This document shows positions 8,622-17,932 of a stretch of 64,000 nt of DNA, one piece after another; position 1 is the stretch's first letter, and each line of letters begins with the position of its first letter. The notes beneath the pieces are model-generated. The model saw only the letters and a program-made list of their open reading frames with translations, had not been told where the DNA came from and did no database searches. Source of the stretch: Hyphomicrobiales bacterium (lineage in GTDB: Bacteria; Pseudomonadota; Alphaproteobacteria; Rhizobiales; Rhizobiaceae); assembly GCA_900472485.1 (NCBI GenBank), contig UCII01000011.1:248001-312000 (forward strand), written 5' to 3'. A program made the position numbers and the translations under genes.

Positions 8622-10232
8622 ATGAGCTGTGCAGGCGCAGCAGCGGGTGGAAGAGGAGCGTCATCCGCACAAGTCACGAATCCCTGGCTGATTGCCATGG
8701 TCGTGTCGCTGGCAACCTTCATGGAAGTGCTCGACACCACGATTGCCAACGTGGCGCTGCGCTACATTTCAGGCGGGCTCGCCGTCAGCTCCGACGAAGC
8801 TTCATGGGTGGTCACGACCTATCTCGTTTCCAATGCCATCGTGCTGGTTGCCAGCAGCTATTTCGCCGAACGGTTCGGACGCCGTCGGTTCTATCTCCTG
8901 TGCCTGGTGACATTCACGATCGCTTCTGTTCTGTGCGGTCTATCGTGGAATCTCCAGGTGCTGTTGATTTTCCGTGTCATACAGGGTTTTGCCGGCGGCG
9001 GCATGGTGCCGACCTCGCAGGCGATCCTTGCCGATGCGTTTCCGCCGGCAAAACGCGGTCAGGCTTTTGCGCTCTTCGGTGTCGCCGTGGTCGTCGCGCC
9101 GGTCATCGGACCGACCTTGGGCGGTTATCTCTCCGACAACCTCTCCTGGCACTGGTGCTTCCTCATCAATGGTCCCGTCGGCATATTCGCCTTCGTGCTC
9201 GTCTATCTGCTGTTGAAGGAAACTCCGAAGACGAGGGCCATGCGTGAGGAATTCCGCAAGAAGGGCGTTCGCTTCGATCTCATCGGCTTTCTGCTGGTGG
9301 CAACCTTTCTCGGTTCGCTGGAGCTCGTCCTGGATCGGGGACAGACCGATGACTGGTTCGGTTCCAACTTCATCATCGTCATGGTCGCCATATGTGTTCT
9401 GGCCTTCCTGGCTGCCATACCGTGGGTTCTGACGAAGGCAAACCCGATCATCGATGGATGGCTGCTCGGCACCCGGCAATTCGGCTCCTGTTTCATCGTA
9501 ATGATGGCAACCGGCGCAATCCTGATTGCGACGACGCAGTTCATCCCCGAGGTCGTGCAGCAGAACTACGGATATACGGCGACCTGGGCAGGCCTGGCGC
9601 TCTCGCCGGGTGGGATTGTGACCATGGTCATGATGTTCGTTGCCGGTCGTGTGAATTCCTGGGTCCAGCCGAAGTATCTGATCGCCATCGGTGCGGCGAT
9701 CATTGCGATGTCCATGTGGCAGCTGACGCGGCTCTATCCCGGTCTGAACTTCAGCTTCTTCGTCTGGTCTCGTCTCTATATCGGGCTTGGCCTGCCGCTG
9801 ATCTTCATCCCCATCACTTCCGCCTCCTACTATGGTTTGAGGCCCGAGCAGACCAATCAGGCATCGGCCATGATCAATGCCGCGCGCAACATCGGCGGCT
9901 CCATCGGCGTTTGTATCGCGTCAAATGTCCTGGCGCATCGGGAGCAGTGGCACCAGAGCCGCCTGGTGGAGCATGTCACGCCATCGTCACCGGCCTATCA
10001 GGAGACGCTGCGAACCATGACGCGCTATTTTGCCGAGAAAGGTGCGACCATGGCGGATGCCCAGGCGCAGGCAACGGCCTGGATAGGGCAGCAGGTGCAG
10101 ACCCAATCGAGCTTCCTCGCCTATATCGATGTATTCCATGTGCTGATGCTGGTCGTGCTCTGCGCCATTCCGCTTGCATTGATCCTGAGCAATGTCGATC
10201 TCAAGGAGGGTGGCGGCGGCGGCATGCATTGA
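8622..10232 (+). CDS. EmrB-like DHA2 family MFS drug efflux transporter
   Basis: A 536-residue, 14-helix major-facilitator proton antiporter of the DHA2 (EmrB/QacA) family. The first helix carries the family motif LDTTIANVALRYISG, and the helix 5 motif C region reads GPTLGGYLSDNLSWHW. ATG 8622 is chosen: GGAG sits about 10 bases upstream, while a TTG at 8613 would overlap emrA. With the preceding adaptor it forms a two-gene multidrug efflux operon. No regulator is adjacent, so the inducer is unknown. Confidence 0.9.
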   Translation: MSCAGAAAGGRGASSAQVTNPWLIAMVVSLATFMEVLDTTIANVALRYISGGLAVSSDEASWVVTTYLVSNAIVLVASSYFAERFGRRRFYLLCLVTFTIASVLCGLSWNLQVLLIFRVIQGFAGGGMVPTSQAILADAFPPAKRGQAFALFGVAVVVAPVIGPTLGGYLSDNLSWHWCFLINGPVGIFAFVLVYLLLKETPKTRAMREEFRKKGVRFDLIGFLLVATFLGSLELVLDRGQTDDWFGSNFIIVMVAICVLAFLAAIPWVLTKANPIIDGWLLGTRQFGSCFIVMMATGAILIATTQFIPEVVQQNYGYTATWAGLALSPGGIVTMVMMFVAGRVNSWVQPKYLIAIGAAIIAMSMWQLTRLYPGLNFSFFVWSRLYIGLGLPLIFIPITSASYYGLRPEQTNQASAMINAARNIGGSIGVCIASNVLAHREQWHQSRLVEHVTPSSPAYQETLRTMTRYFAEKGATMADAQAQATAWIGQQVQTQSSFLAYIDVFHVLMLVVLCAIPLALILSNVDLKEGGGGGMH

Positions 10233-10275
10233 GCACCGCAACGATCGACCTCCCTGCAGGTGGACGGTTGGCTGA

Positions 10276-10509
10276 CTAGGTCATTCGCCGCAGCAGCGCT
10301 ATGAGGGCGTCGGTGTTGTCATGGGTCTCAAGCGAGAGCAAATGCTTGTCCGCGAGCTCGGCAATCGCCAACGCGACTTCACGCTCCGACCATCCCGCCA
10401 GGGTCGCGGCATTCAGCAACTCTCGAAAAGCGGCTTGCAACGCGTCCTGGCAGCGAATGTCCCGGTCGGGATCATCATCGGTCACGAATGGTCGTGCGAT
10501 ATCGGGCAT
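10276..10509 (-). CDS. Small hypothetical protein
   Basis: A 77-residue protein of unknown function, predicted mostly helical and soluble, with an acidic N-terminus (TDDDPDRDIRC) and a helical core ending in ALIALLRRM. The middle segment (AGWSEREVALAIAELADKHL) looks like a conserved small-domain core rather than an antisense artefact. It is convergent with emrB. No motif assigns a role. Confidence 0.55.
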   Translation of the reverse strand: MPDIARPFVTDDDPDRDIRCQDALQAAFRELLNAATLAGWSEREVALAIAELADKHLLSLETHDNTDALIALLRRMT

Positions 10510-10794
10510 GGTTGAAAGGTGAACTGATTTGCGGGTTTTGGCAATCTATTGCGTTGAATCGCAGTCGATTGCGCCTTTTTTGCGTGTGAGAGACGTCACA
10601 GCCCGTCAAAATAATTGGTGATCACGGTTTAACGGCCTGACGCTTCGCTTTCCTCTGAACAGGCGCAGTTATCAGGCGCTCGATACTGTCATTGAAACCT
10701 GCCGCGGCACCCATCGATGCCGCTTTTGGTCACTGCTGATTTTTTCCGCATCCGGCGAAAGAAAAAGAAAGCTGTTTCTTAAATAACTTAAAAT

Positions 10795-10809
10795 CTATGT
10801 TTTTTATAG
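10795..10809 (+). promoter_or_regulatory. AT-rich dyad upstream of organosulfur cluster
   Basis: CTAT-GTTTTTT-ATAG lies 50 bp before the first gene of the 10.8-20 kb cluster. It contains a T-N11-A core typical of LysR-family sites and resembles the dyad upstream of tauA. The 10510-10858 gap otherwise holds no gene. Its AT-rich right third (10740-10810) is presumably the promoter. Confidence 0.35.
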
Positions 10810-10858
10810 ACTACAGCGCCCCATGGTCGGCATTGGGTGCAAACATGGATGAAACGGC

Positions 10859-11851
10859 ATGTCTTACCTTCTTAGCCTTCTTGACAAGAGCCCGATCGAA
10901 CAGGGGCTCAGTGCCATCGATGCGCTCGGCGCCACGGCTCGCTTGGCCATCCGGGCCGAGGAACTCGGCTATCATCGCTTCTGGGTCGCCGAGCATCACA
11001 ACATGGCGAACCTCGCAAGTTCGGCTCCGGAAGTTCTGATTGCCTACCTTCTGGCCAGGACCTCGAAGATCCGTCTCGGCTCCGGCGGCGTCATGCTGCA
11101 GCATTACAGCGCCTATAAGGTTGCCGAAGCCTTCAATCTCCTCGCCTCGCTGGCCCCCGGCCGTGTCGATCTCGGTGTCGGCAAGGCGCCAGGCGGATTT
11201 CCACTGTCGACCCGCGCGCTGCAGCGCGCCTTCGATCAAGAAAAGAAGCCGGACTTTGCCGAGCAGCTTTCCGATATCAACACCTATCTCGCGGCCGATC
11301 CTCATTCCGATGGCGCGCTGGCCACGCCGTTTCCGCCGCGCGCGCCGGAGCGCTTCCTTCTCGGCGCCAGCGTCGAGAGCGCGAAGCTCGCCGCAGAGAA
11401 GGGCTGGAAGCTGGTGTTTGCCGGCCATCTGAACGGCGATCCGGAAAATCTGCGCAATACCTTCGAGGCCTACGCGAATGCGACGGGCGGCAAGGTGCCG
11501 ATCCTGGCGCTCGCAGCCTTCGCTGCCGAAAGCGAGGCTCATGCGCGTGAGCGCGTCGGCCAGTTGCGCATCGTCAAGCTCTTCCTGCCCAACGGCCAGA
11601 GCGTCAATGTCGGCACCCAGGAACAGGCGGCGGAATTCGCGCGTCAGGCGGGCTTCGCGGACTTCCGGACCGAGGAGAAGGCGCCGAGCGTGCTGCATGG
11701 CACGGCGGCGCAGATCCGCGGTGAGCTGGACGCGCTCCATCGCCGTTACGGCGTCGAGGAATTCGTGCTCGACACGCCGGCGCTGACCGCGGCCGAACGG
11801 CTGAACTCCATAGAATTGCTCGCCAAAGAACGCCTTTCCCTCGTTGCCTGA
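10859..11851 (+). CDS. LLM-class flavin monooxygenase, MsnO8 type
   Basis: A 330-residue luciferase-like FMN-dependent monooxygenase. The opening SYLLSLLDKSPIEQG and the segments HRFWVAEHHNM and LGVGKAPGGFPLS are typical of the MsnO8 subgroup found in sulfur-scavenging operons. The TIM-barrel core is complete. It would oxidise an organosulfur compound with FMNH2 and O2 in the cytoplasm. It is the first gene of an apparent eight-gene operon, 24 bp before the next monooxygenase. The precise substrate is unknown. Confidence 0.85.
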   Translation: MSYLLSLLDKSPIEQGLSAIDALGATARLAIRAEELGYHRFWVAEHHNMANLASSAPEVLIAYLLARTSKIRLGSGGVMLQHYSAYKVAEAFNLLASLAPGRVDLGVGKAPGGFPLSTRALQRAFDQEKKPDFAEQLSDINTYLAADPHSDGALATPFPPRAPERFLLGASVESAKLAAEKGWKLVFAGHLNGDPENLRNTFEAYANATGGKVPILALAAFAAESEAHARERVGQLRIVKLFLPNGQSVNVGTQEQAAEFARQAGFADFRTEEKAPSVLHGTAAQIRGELDALHRRYGVEEFVLDTPALTAAERLNSIELLAKERLSLVA

Positions 11852-11875
11852 GCGGCCTGTCCCAGGAGGATCATC

Positions 11876-13225
11876 ATGGCTCAAAAACACGTCACCTTTG
11901 GTATCATGCTGCAAGGCCCCGGCGGCCACATGAATGCCTGGAAGCATCCGAGCGTCCCGGTCGATGCCAGCACCAATCTCAACTTCTTCGTCAAGACTGC
12001 CCGCAAGGCGGAGGAGGCGGGGATTGCCTTTGCCTTCGTTGCCGATGGGCTCTATATCAACGAACAATCCATCCCGCATTTCCTCAATCGCTTCGAGCCG
12101 CTGACCATTCTGTCCGCGCTTGCCGCCTTCACGACGAAGCTCGGCCTCGTGGGCACGGTCTCCACCTCTTATAGCGATCCCTTCACCATTGCCCGGCAAT
12201 TCGCCTCGCTCGATCTCATCAGCGGCGGCCGCGCCGGCTGGAACGCCGTGACGTCTCCGCTCGAAGGCTCCGGCCGCAACTATAGCCGCGAGCATCCCGA
12301 GCACGAGCTGCGTTACGAGATCGCCGACGAGTATCTCGACGCCATAAAGGGGCTTTGGGACTCCTGGGATGACGATGCCTTCGTGCGCGACCGTGAGAGC
12401 GGCGTCTACGCGGACAAATCCAAGCTGCATCGGCTGAACCATAAGGGCCGGTTCTTCCGCATTGAGGGTCCCCTCAATATCGGCCGTTCCAAGCAAGGCC
12501 AGCCGGTGGTATTCCAGGCGGGCGCCTCCGATTCCGGTATCCGGCTGGCCGGCAAGCACGCGGATGCGGTCTTCACCAATGGCGGGCCGCTGGAAGACGC
12601 GAAAACCTTCTACAAGCAGGTCAAGCAATCCGCGATTGCCCATGGCCGCAGTGCCGCCGATGTCGGCATCTTCCCCGGCATCGGCCCGATCGTCGGCGCG
12701 ACGCAGGAGGAGGCGGAAGCCAAGTATCAGGCGATCCGCAATCTCGTCACCATCGAGGAGGCGCTCGCCTATCTCGGCCGCTTCTTCGATCATCACGATT
12801 TCAGCGCCTATCCGCTGGACGAGCCATTCCCCGACCTCGGAGATATCGGCCGCAACAACTTCCGGGCCACGACCGATCGCATCAAGAAGACGGCGCGCGA
12901 GAAGGGTCTCACCTTACGCGAGGTGGCGCTCGATGCGGCGACGCCGCGAACCTCCTTCATCGGCACGGCCGAGCACATTGCCAATGAGATCATCCGCTGG
13001 GTGGACGAAGAGGGCGCCGACGGCTTCATTCTCGGTTTCCCCGTCATCGGTGAAGGCTTCGACGATTTCTCCAGGCATGTCCTGCCGATCCTGACCGAGC
13101 GCGGCTATTTCGATCCCGCTTTGAAAGGCGAGACGCTGCGCGACCACCTTGGACTGCCATATCGCGAAAGCCGTTATGCGGCAGAGGCTGCCGACATCGA
13201 ACCCGCAAAGGCCGTAGGCGCTTGA
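11876..13225 (+). CDS. LLM-class flavin monooxygenase, NtaA/SnaA/DszA (CmoJ-like) family
   Basis: A 449-residue flavin monooxygenase of the large NtaA/SnaA/SoxA/DszA subfamily. Typical features are FGIMLQGPGGHMNAWKHP at the N-terminus, the SGGRAGWNAVTS segment, and an EYLDAIKGLWDSWDDDAF region followed by the HKGRFFRIEGPLN strand. It has a strong AGGAGG ribosome-binding site. Relatives in Bacillus sulfur operons (YtnJ/CmoJ, YxeK) oxidise N-acetylated S-alkylcysteines, cleaving the C-S bond. The neighbouring GNAT and M20 genes support the same chemistry here, but the actual substrate is inferred. Confidence 0.87.
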   Translation: MAQKHVTFGIMLQGPGGHMNAWKHPSVPVDASTNLNFFVKTARKAEEAGIAFAFVADGLYINEQSIPHFLNRFEPLTILSALAAFTTKLGLVGTVSTSYSDPFTIARQFASLDLISGGRAGWNAVTSPLEGSGRNYSREHPEHELRYEIADEYLDAIKGLWDSWDDDAFVRDRESGVYADKSKLHRLNHKGRFFRIEGPLNIGRSKQGQPVVFQAGASDSGIRLAGKHADAVFTNGGPLEDAKTFYKQVKQSAIAHGRSAADVGIFPGIGPIVGATQEEAEAKYQAIRNLVTIEEALAYLGRFFDHHDFSAYPLDEPFPDLGDIGRNNFRATTDRIKKTAREKGLTLREVALDAATPRTSFIGTAEHIANEIIRWVDEEGADGFILGFPVIGEGFDDFSRHVLPILTERGYFDPALKGETLRDHLGLPYRESRYAAEAADIEPAKAVGA

Positions 13226-13240
13226 GCCAGGACGATCACC

Positions 13241-14440
13241 ATGAACGCCATCATCAAGACCGCTTCGATTACCGATCCGATCGAGACAGGCATTGCCGCC
13301 TTTCTCGATGAGATCATCGCGCTCAGGCACGACCTGCATCAATATCCCGAACTCGCCTTTCAGGAGCATCGTACCGCCAAGAAGGTGGCCTCGCTGCTTG
13401 CGGGATGGGGCTACGACGTTGCAACAGGTATTGCCGGGACAGGCGTGGTCGCGACCCTGAGACGGGGCAATGGCAACCGCAGTATCGGCATCCGCGCCGA
13501 CATGGATGCCTTGCCGATCGAGGAAGCGACCGGACTTGATTATGAGAGCGCCAACCCTGGCGTCATGCACGCCTGCGGCCACGACGGACATACTTCGATC
13601 CTGCTCGCTGCTGCTCGCTACCTCGCAGAAAGCGGCAGTTTTAGCGGCACACTGCGGCTGATATTCCAGCCGGCCGAGGAGATCGGCGCGGGTGCGCGCA
13701 AGATGTTGTCGGAGGGACTTTTCGATCGCTTCCCGGTCGATGCGGTCTTCGGCCTGCACAATTGGCCCGGTGTGCCGACGGGACAGTTCGGCTTCGTTGC
13801 CGGCCCGGCGATGGCTTCCGTCGACAAGGCGGTCATCAAGATCGTCGGAAAGGGCGGGCATGGTGCCGAGCCGCATCGTGCGGTCGATCCGGTGCTGGCT
13901 TCGGCCTCCTTCATCACGGCCCTGCAAAGCGTCGTCTCGCGCAATATCGATCCTCAGGAAATGGCTGTCGCAACGGTCGGCTCCATTCATGCCGGTTCGG
14001 CCTCGAACGTCATCCCGGAAAGCGTGGAGATGAAGCTGACCATGCGCGCCTACAATGAGACTGTCCGTGCCAGATTGCAGGAGCGAATTCCCGCACTGGC
14101 GCGCGCGCAGGCGGAGAGCTTCGGCGCTGTGGCTGAGGTCGATTACCATCTCGGTTTTCCCGCACTCGTCAATCACGCCGAAGAAACAGAATTCGCCCGC
14201 AATGTCGCCTCGCAGGCGCTTGGAGCCGCTGCCGTGGAGGCGGATTTCCGGCCGCGGACGGCGAGCGAAGACTTTGCCTTCCTGCTGCAGGCCAAGCCCG
14301 GGAGCTACCTCTTCGTCGGCAATGGCGACAGCGCACCGCTGCATAGCGCCCGCTACGATTTCAACGACGCCATCATAGCGCCGGCAGCCCGCTACTGGGT
14401 GCGGCTCGCCGAAGCTTTCCTCGCGAATGACAACGGGTGA
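13241..14440 (+). CDS. M20 family aminoacylase/amidohydrolase
   Basis: A 399-residue metallopeptidase-fold deacylase (hippurate hydrolase/IAA-amino acid hydrolase group). Metal and catalytic motifs are visible: RADMDALPIEE, VMHACGHDGHTS, FQPAEEIGAGA with the catalytic Glu pair, and GLHNWPGVP. A dimerisation domain (about residues 185-295) follows, then a C-terminal RTASEDFAFLL metal ligand region. It likely removes the acetyl (or another acyl) group from an N-acyl amino acid after monooxygenation. In the Bacillus ytn/yxe operons the YtnL and YxeP proteins play this part. Confidence 0.88.
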   Translation: MNAIIKTASITDPIETGIAAFLDEIIALRHDLHQYPELAFQEHRTAKKVASLLAGWGYDVATGIAGTGVVATLRRGNGNRSIGIRADMDALPIEEATGLDYESANPGVMHACGHDGHTSILLAAARYLAESGSFSGTLRLIFQPAEEIGAGARKMLSEGLFDRFPVDAVFGLHNWPGVPTGQFGFVAGPAMASVDKAVIKIVGKGGHGAEPHRAVDPVLASASFITALQSVVSRNIDPQEMAVATVGSIHAGSASNVIPESVEMKLTMRAYNETVRARLQERIPALARAQAESFGAVAEVDYHLGFPALVNHAEETEFARNVASQALGAAAVEADFRPRTASEDFAFLLQAKPGSYLFVGNGDSAPLHSARYDFNDAIIAPAARYWVRLAEAFLANDNG

Positions 14441-14448
14441 CGAACGAC

Positions 14449-14997
14449 ATGAGCGACACGTTTCTTTATACGACCACATTGGACCCGCGCGCCAAGCCGC
14501 TGATCGACGAACTGATCCATGAGTATGACAGCCGCTACGGCAACTATTTCAATGCTGAAGGGGCGGCTGCCGAACTCAACCGCTATCCGCCGGAGGCCTT
14601 TGCACCGCCGCATGGCAATTTTCTGCTCTTGCTCCGAAACGGGGAGACGATCGGCGGCGGCGCTTTCAAGCACTATGACGACCAAACCGCCGAATTCAAA
14701 CGGATTTGGACGCGGCACGATCTCCGTCGCCAGGGATTGGCGCGTAGGCTGCTGGTAGAACTGGAGGCTCAGGCAGCGCGGCAGGGCTATCGCCGCATCT
14801 ATCTGACCACAGGTTTTCGCCAACCCGAGGCGGTCGGCCTTTATCTCAACAACGGCTACACAGCCCTGTTCGATACCTCCGTCGATCCGGAAGTCTACAA
14901 GAGCCTGCCTTTCGAGAAAGATATCAGCCATTTAGCTCTGGCCTATATCGCCGAAACCTCCGGCTCGCAGCAGCGCTTGGCGGCCGCCGGCCGGTAA
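14449..14997 (+). CDS. GNAT family N-acetyltransferase
   Basis: A 182-residue acetyl-CoA-dependent acyltransferase. The pyrophosphate-binding motif A spans RIWTRHDLRRQGLARRLLVE, with the RRQGLA Q/R-x-x-G-x-A core, and is followed by GYRRIYLTTGFRQPEAVGLY. It starts 8 bp after the M20 stop; an in-frame GTG at 14437 that overlaps the M20 gene is an alternative. In this context it probably N-acetylates an S-substituted cysteine as the entry step, as Bacillus SnaA/SnaB do. This role is inferred from the cluster. Confidence 0.8.
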   Translation: MSDTFLYTTTLDPRAKPLIDELIHEYDSRYGNYFNAEGAAAELNRYPPEAFAPPHGNFLLLLRNGETIGGGAFKHYDDQTAEFKRIWTRHDLRRQGLARRLLVELEAQAARQGYRRIYLTTGFRQPEAVGLYLNNGYTALFDTSVDPEVYKSLPFEKDISHLALAYIAETSGSQQRLAAAGR

Positions 14998-15036
14998 CGC
15001 ATTGCGGATCAACGACAATCATAAGGGGTAAGCATC

Positions 15037-16818
15037 ATGGCGCTGACGACGGATTTTGCGAGTGTCGATCAAGGCACTGGCGCCGCCGAGACGAAGACAG
15101 ATTATTCGCGCTATCGCATCGTGCCGGCGAGGCACCCTGGGCGAACCGTCGGCACGATCTTTGCTGCCCTCGTCATAGCGGTCGTCCTCTACTCCACCTT
15201 CACCAATCCGCGATGGGGCTGGGGTGTCTTCGCCGAGTGGTTCTTTGCGGAGCCGGTGCTGGTTGGCCTTGGCAGGACGCTGCTGCTGACGGCGCTTGCG
15301 GCGGTGTCAGGCTCAATCCTCGGAACGGCATTGGCGCTGGCGCGCGTCTCGAAGTCGCCGCTGCTTGCGAGCCTCTCCTGGGGTTACATCTGGCTGCTGC
15401 GTTCGATCCCGATGATCGTGCTGCTTCTGGTTCTCAACAATCTCGGCTATCTCTATGAAACTATTAGCGTCGGCGTTCCGTTCACCGACAAGGTTCTGTT
15501 CGATTATCCGACCACGCAGCTCCTGACGCCCTTTGCGGCAGCCTTTCTCGGGCTGACGCTGAATCAGTCGGCCTTCTTTGCCGAAATCGTGCGCGGCGGC
15601 ATTCTGTCAGTCGACCAGGGTCAACTGGAAGCGGCTGCGTCCCTCGGCCTGTCGCGCCGCCGTCAGGCGTTTCGCATCGTTCTGCCGCAAGCGATGCGCT
15701 CCATCCTGCCCACCGGCTTCAACGAGATCATCGGCCTCGCCAAGAGCACCTCTATGGTCTACGTGCTGGCCCTGCCGGAACTCTTCTACACGGTGCAGGT
15801 CATCTATCGCCGCAATCTGGAAGTCATTCCGCTGTTGATGGTGGCAACGGTCTGGTATCTCGTCATCATGACGGTGCTGTCGATCGCGCAGCACTATATC
15901 GAGCGTTATTTCTCCAAGGGCGCGGTGCGCAATCCGACGCCGTTGCCGTTTCAGGCATTCTTCCGGCGCTTTCAGCGGCCACTGCCTGCCTCCGCGGCAG
16001 GCGCCAGATCGGACACCGAGGCACTCGCCGCTTTTCGGAGCGTGACGGATCTTCGTGCCAGGGGCGGTGCCGTTCGCATCCACGGCATTTCGAAGAGCTT
16101 CGGCACACTGAAAGTTCTCGACGATGTCGAGCTTAACCTTTCTGCCGGCAGCGTCACGGCCATTATCGGTCCGTCGGGTTCGGGTAAATCGACGCTGCTG
16201 CGCGCCATCAATCATCTGGAGCGCGTCGACAGCGGCTTCATCTCCGTCGACGGCGAGCTGGTCGGCTACACCCAGAAGGGCGAGGTGCTTTATGAGCTCA
16301 AGGAAAAGGACATTCTGAAGCGCCGGACCGACATCGGTATGGTCTTTCAGAACTTTAATTTGTTCCCGCATCTCACTGTTTTAGAAAACGTTATCGAGGC
16401 TCCGATCCAGGTGCGCGGAGTGAGCCGCGACGAAGCGACCGCCTTTGCGCAAGAGCTTCTCGCCCGCGTAGGTCTTAGCGAGAAGATCGATGCCTATCCC
16501 CGCCAGCTTTCCGGCGGCCAGCAGCAGCGTGTCGCCATCGCCCGTGCCCTGGCACTGCGGCCGAAGGTCCTTCTCTTCGACGAGCCGACCTCCGCACTTG
16601 ATCCTGAACTCGTCGGCGAAGTGCTCGATGTGATCAAGGAGCTTGCCCGCACCGGCACGACACTCGTCATCGTCACCCACGAGATCGGCTTTGCTCGCGA
16701 GGTCGCCGATACCGTCGTCTTCATGGAGGGCGGCCACGTTATCGAAGTTGGCCCACCACAGATTCTCAGTGATGCGAGACATCCGCGCACGCGCGCTTTC
16801 CTCGCCAAGGTTCTCTAG
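15037..16818 (+). CDS. Fused polar amino acid ABC permease/ATPase
   Basis: A 593-residue fusion of a HisM/GlnP-type permease (residues about 30-300, five or six helices, with EAA-loop [20 protein letters not shown]) and a GlnQ/HisP-type ATPase (about 345-590). ATPase motifs are Walker [10 protein letters not shown], signature [15 protein letters not shown] and Walker [13 protein letters not shown]. Such fusions occur in the polar amino acid uptake family and ensure 1:1 stoichiometry. The two downstream binding proteins are its likely partners, so it imports an amino-acid-like organosulfur compound. Confidence 0.9.
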   Translation: MALTTDFASVDQGTGAAETKTDYSRYRIVPARHPGRTVGTIFAALVIAVVLYSTFTNPRWGWGVFAEWFFAEPVLVGLGRTLLLTALAAVSGSILGTALALARVSKSPLLASLSWGYIWLLRSIPMIVLLLVLNNLGYLYETISVGVPFTDKVLFDYPTTQLLTPFAAAFLGLTLNQSAFFAEIVRGGILSVDQGQLEAAASLGLSRRRQAFRIVLPQAMRSILPTGFNEIIGLAKSTSMVYVLALPELFYTVQVIYRRNLEVIPLLMVATVWYLVIMTVLSIAQHYIERYFSKGAVRNPTPLPFQAFFRRFQRPLPASAAGARSDTEALAAFRSVTDLRARGGAVRIHGISKSFGTLKVLDDVELNLSAGSVTAIIGPSGSGKSTLLRAINHLERVDSGFISVDGELVGYTQKGEVLYELKEKDILKRRTDIGMVFQNFNLFPHLTVLENVIEAPIQVRGVSRDEATAFAQELLARVGLSEKIDAYPRQLSGGQQQRVAIARALALRPKVLLFDEPTSALDPELVGEVLDVIKELARTGTTLVIVTHEIGFAREVADTVVFMEGGHVIEVGPPQILSDARHPRTRAFLAKVL

Positions 16819-16910
16819 CAGTCGCAGGCAAGCATTCGACATTCTGACGCAGCAGGCGTCCGGATCATCACAGCAGCAAAAACAACTTATAATTGAAAAG
16901 GAGAAGGGAA

Positions 16911-17855
16911 ATGACATTCATTGAGAGAGCGAAATATGTCGCCGCCGGCGTCCTGACGGCGGTAGCGATGAGCTGCACGGCAGCGGGTGCGGCCGAGAAG
17001 TTCAATCTAAGTCCGGATACGTCCAATCGCATCCGTGCCGAGAAGGACGAGGCAGCGATCAAGGCGATTGCGCCGGGCTTCAAGTTCGTCAATCCCGGCA
17101 AGTTCACAGTCGCGATCAACCCTTGGGACCCGCCGATCGCCACCTACGCGACCGATGCCAAGACGGTCGTCGGCACCGATCCCGATATCGCGCAATTGCT
17201 TGCCGACTCCCTCGGCTTGCAGCTCGATCTGGTGCCGGTTGCCTGGGAGGACTGGCCGCTTGGCGTCTCCTCTGGAAAGTATGATGCCGTCATTTCCAAC
17301 GTGACGGTCACGGAAGAGCGCAAGCTGAAGTTCGATTTCTCCACCTATCGCAGGGACGTGCTCGGCTTCTACGTGAAGGCCGACAGCAAGATCGCCTCGA
17401 TCAAGGAGCCCAAAGATGTTGCCGGTCTCAAGGTCATTACCGGCGCCGGCACCAATCAGGAGAAGATCATTCTGGAATGGGACCGGCAGAATGTGGCAGC
17501 CGGCCTGAAGCCTATCGAGGTTCAATATTACGACGACCGCGCCGCCGCCGATCTTGCCTTGCAGTCCGGTCGTGCCGATGTCGAGTTCAATCCGAATGCG
17601 ACACAGGCCTATAAGGCCGCCATCAACGGCACGAGGAAGCTTGTCGGCACCGTCTCCGGCGGTTGGCCGCTGACGGCCGAAATCGCGGTTACGACGAAGA
17701 AGGGCGCAGGCCTTGCCGATGCGGTCACCCTTGCACTCAACGATCTGATCAAGAACGGCAAGTATGGCGAAGTGCTGAAGCGCTGGAGCCTGACAGCCGA
17801 AGCGGTCGATCAATCCAAGACCAACCCTGCGGGCCTGCCGAAGAGCGGTTCGTAA
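16911..17855 (+). CDS. Polar amino acid-type ABC substrate-binding protein, copy 1
   Basis: A 314-residue periplasmic binding protein of family 3. A signal peptide covers about residues 1-26 (cleavage after AAGAA). ATG 16911 has a strong AAAGGAGAAGGG ribosome-binding site. Segments TYATDAKTVVG, SGKYDAVISNVTVTEERK and GAGTNQEKI are nearly repeated in the next gene. It supplies the fused permease/ATPase just upstream. A 12-bp stem-loop follows its stop. Confidence 0.88.
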   Translation: MTFIERAKYVAAGVLTAVAMSCTAAGAAEKFNLSPDTSNRIRAEKDEAAIKAIAPGFKFVNPGKFTVAINPWDPPIATYATDAKTVVGTDPDIAQLLADSLGLQLDLVPVAWEDWPLGVSSGKYDAVISNVTVTEERKLKFDFSTYRRDVLGFYVKADSKIASIKEPKDVAGLKVITGAGTNQEKIILEWDRQNVAAGLKPIEVQYYDDRAAADLALQSGRADVEFNPNATQAYKAAINGTRKLVGTVSGGWPLTAEIAVTTKKGAGLADAVTLALNDLIKNGKYGEVLKRWSLTAEAVDQSKTNPAGLPKSGS

Positions 17856-17865
17856 TGTTGGTCGG

Positions 17866-17900
17866 GCGGACCGGCGTCAGTGGGGCTCACGCCGGTCCGC
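17866..17900 (+). other. Intercistronic stem-loop between the two binding-protein genes
   Basis: Perfect 12-bp stem (GCGGACCGGCGT / ACGCCGGTCCGC) with an 11-base loop, 10 bp after the first binding-protein stop and 32 bp before the next start. There is no T run. It is a likely 3' stabiliser or partial attenuator. Confidence 0.6.
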
Positions 17901-17932
17901 TCCCATCCATCCAAAATGGAGATACAGGTTCC

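Noticed and set aside
10811..12796. Open frame of 661 codons on the minus strand
   Set aside because: Antisense to two well-supported flavin monooxygenases; arginine/glycine-rich composition and no recognisable domain. A shadow caused by high GC.
12914..14479. Open frame of 521 codons on the minus strand
   Set aside because: Antisense to the M20 deacylase gene and the end of the second monooxygenase; no domain or ribosome-binding site.
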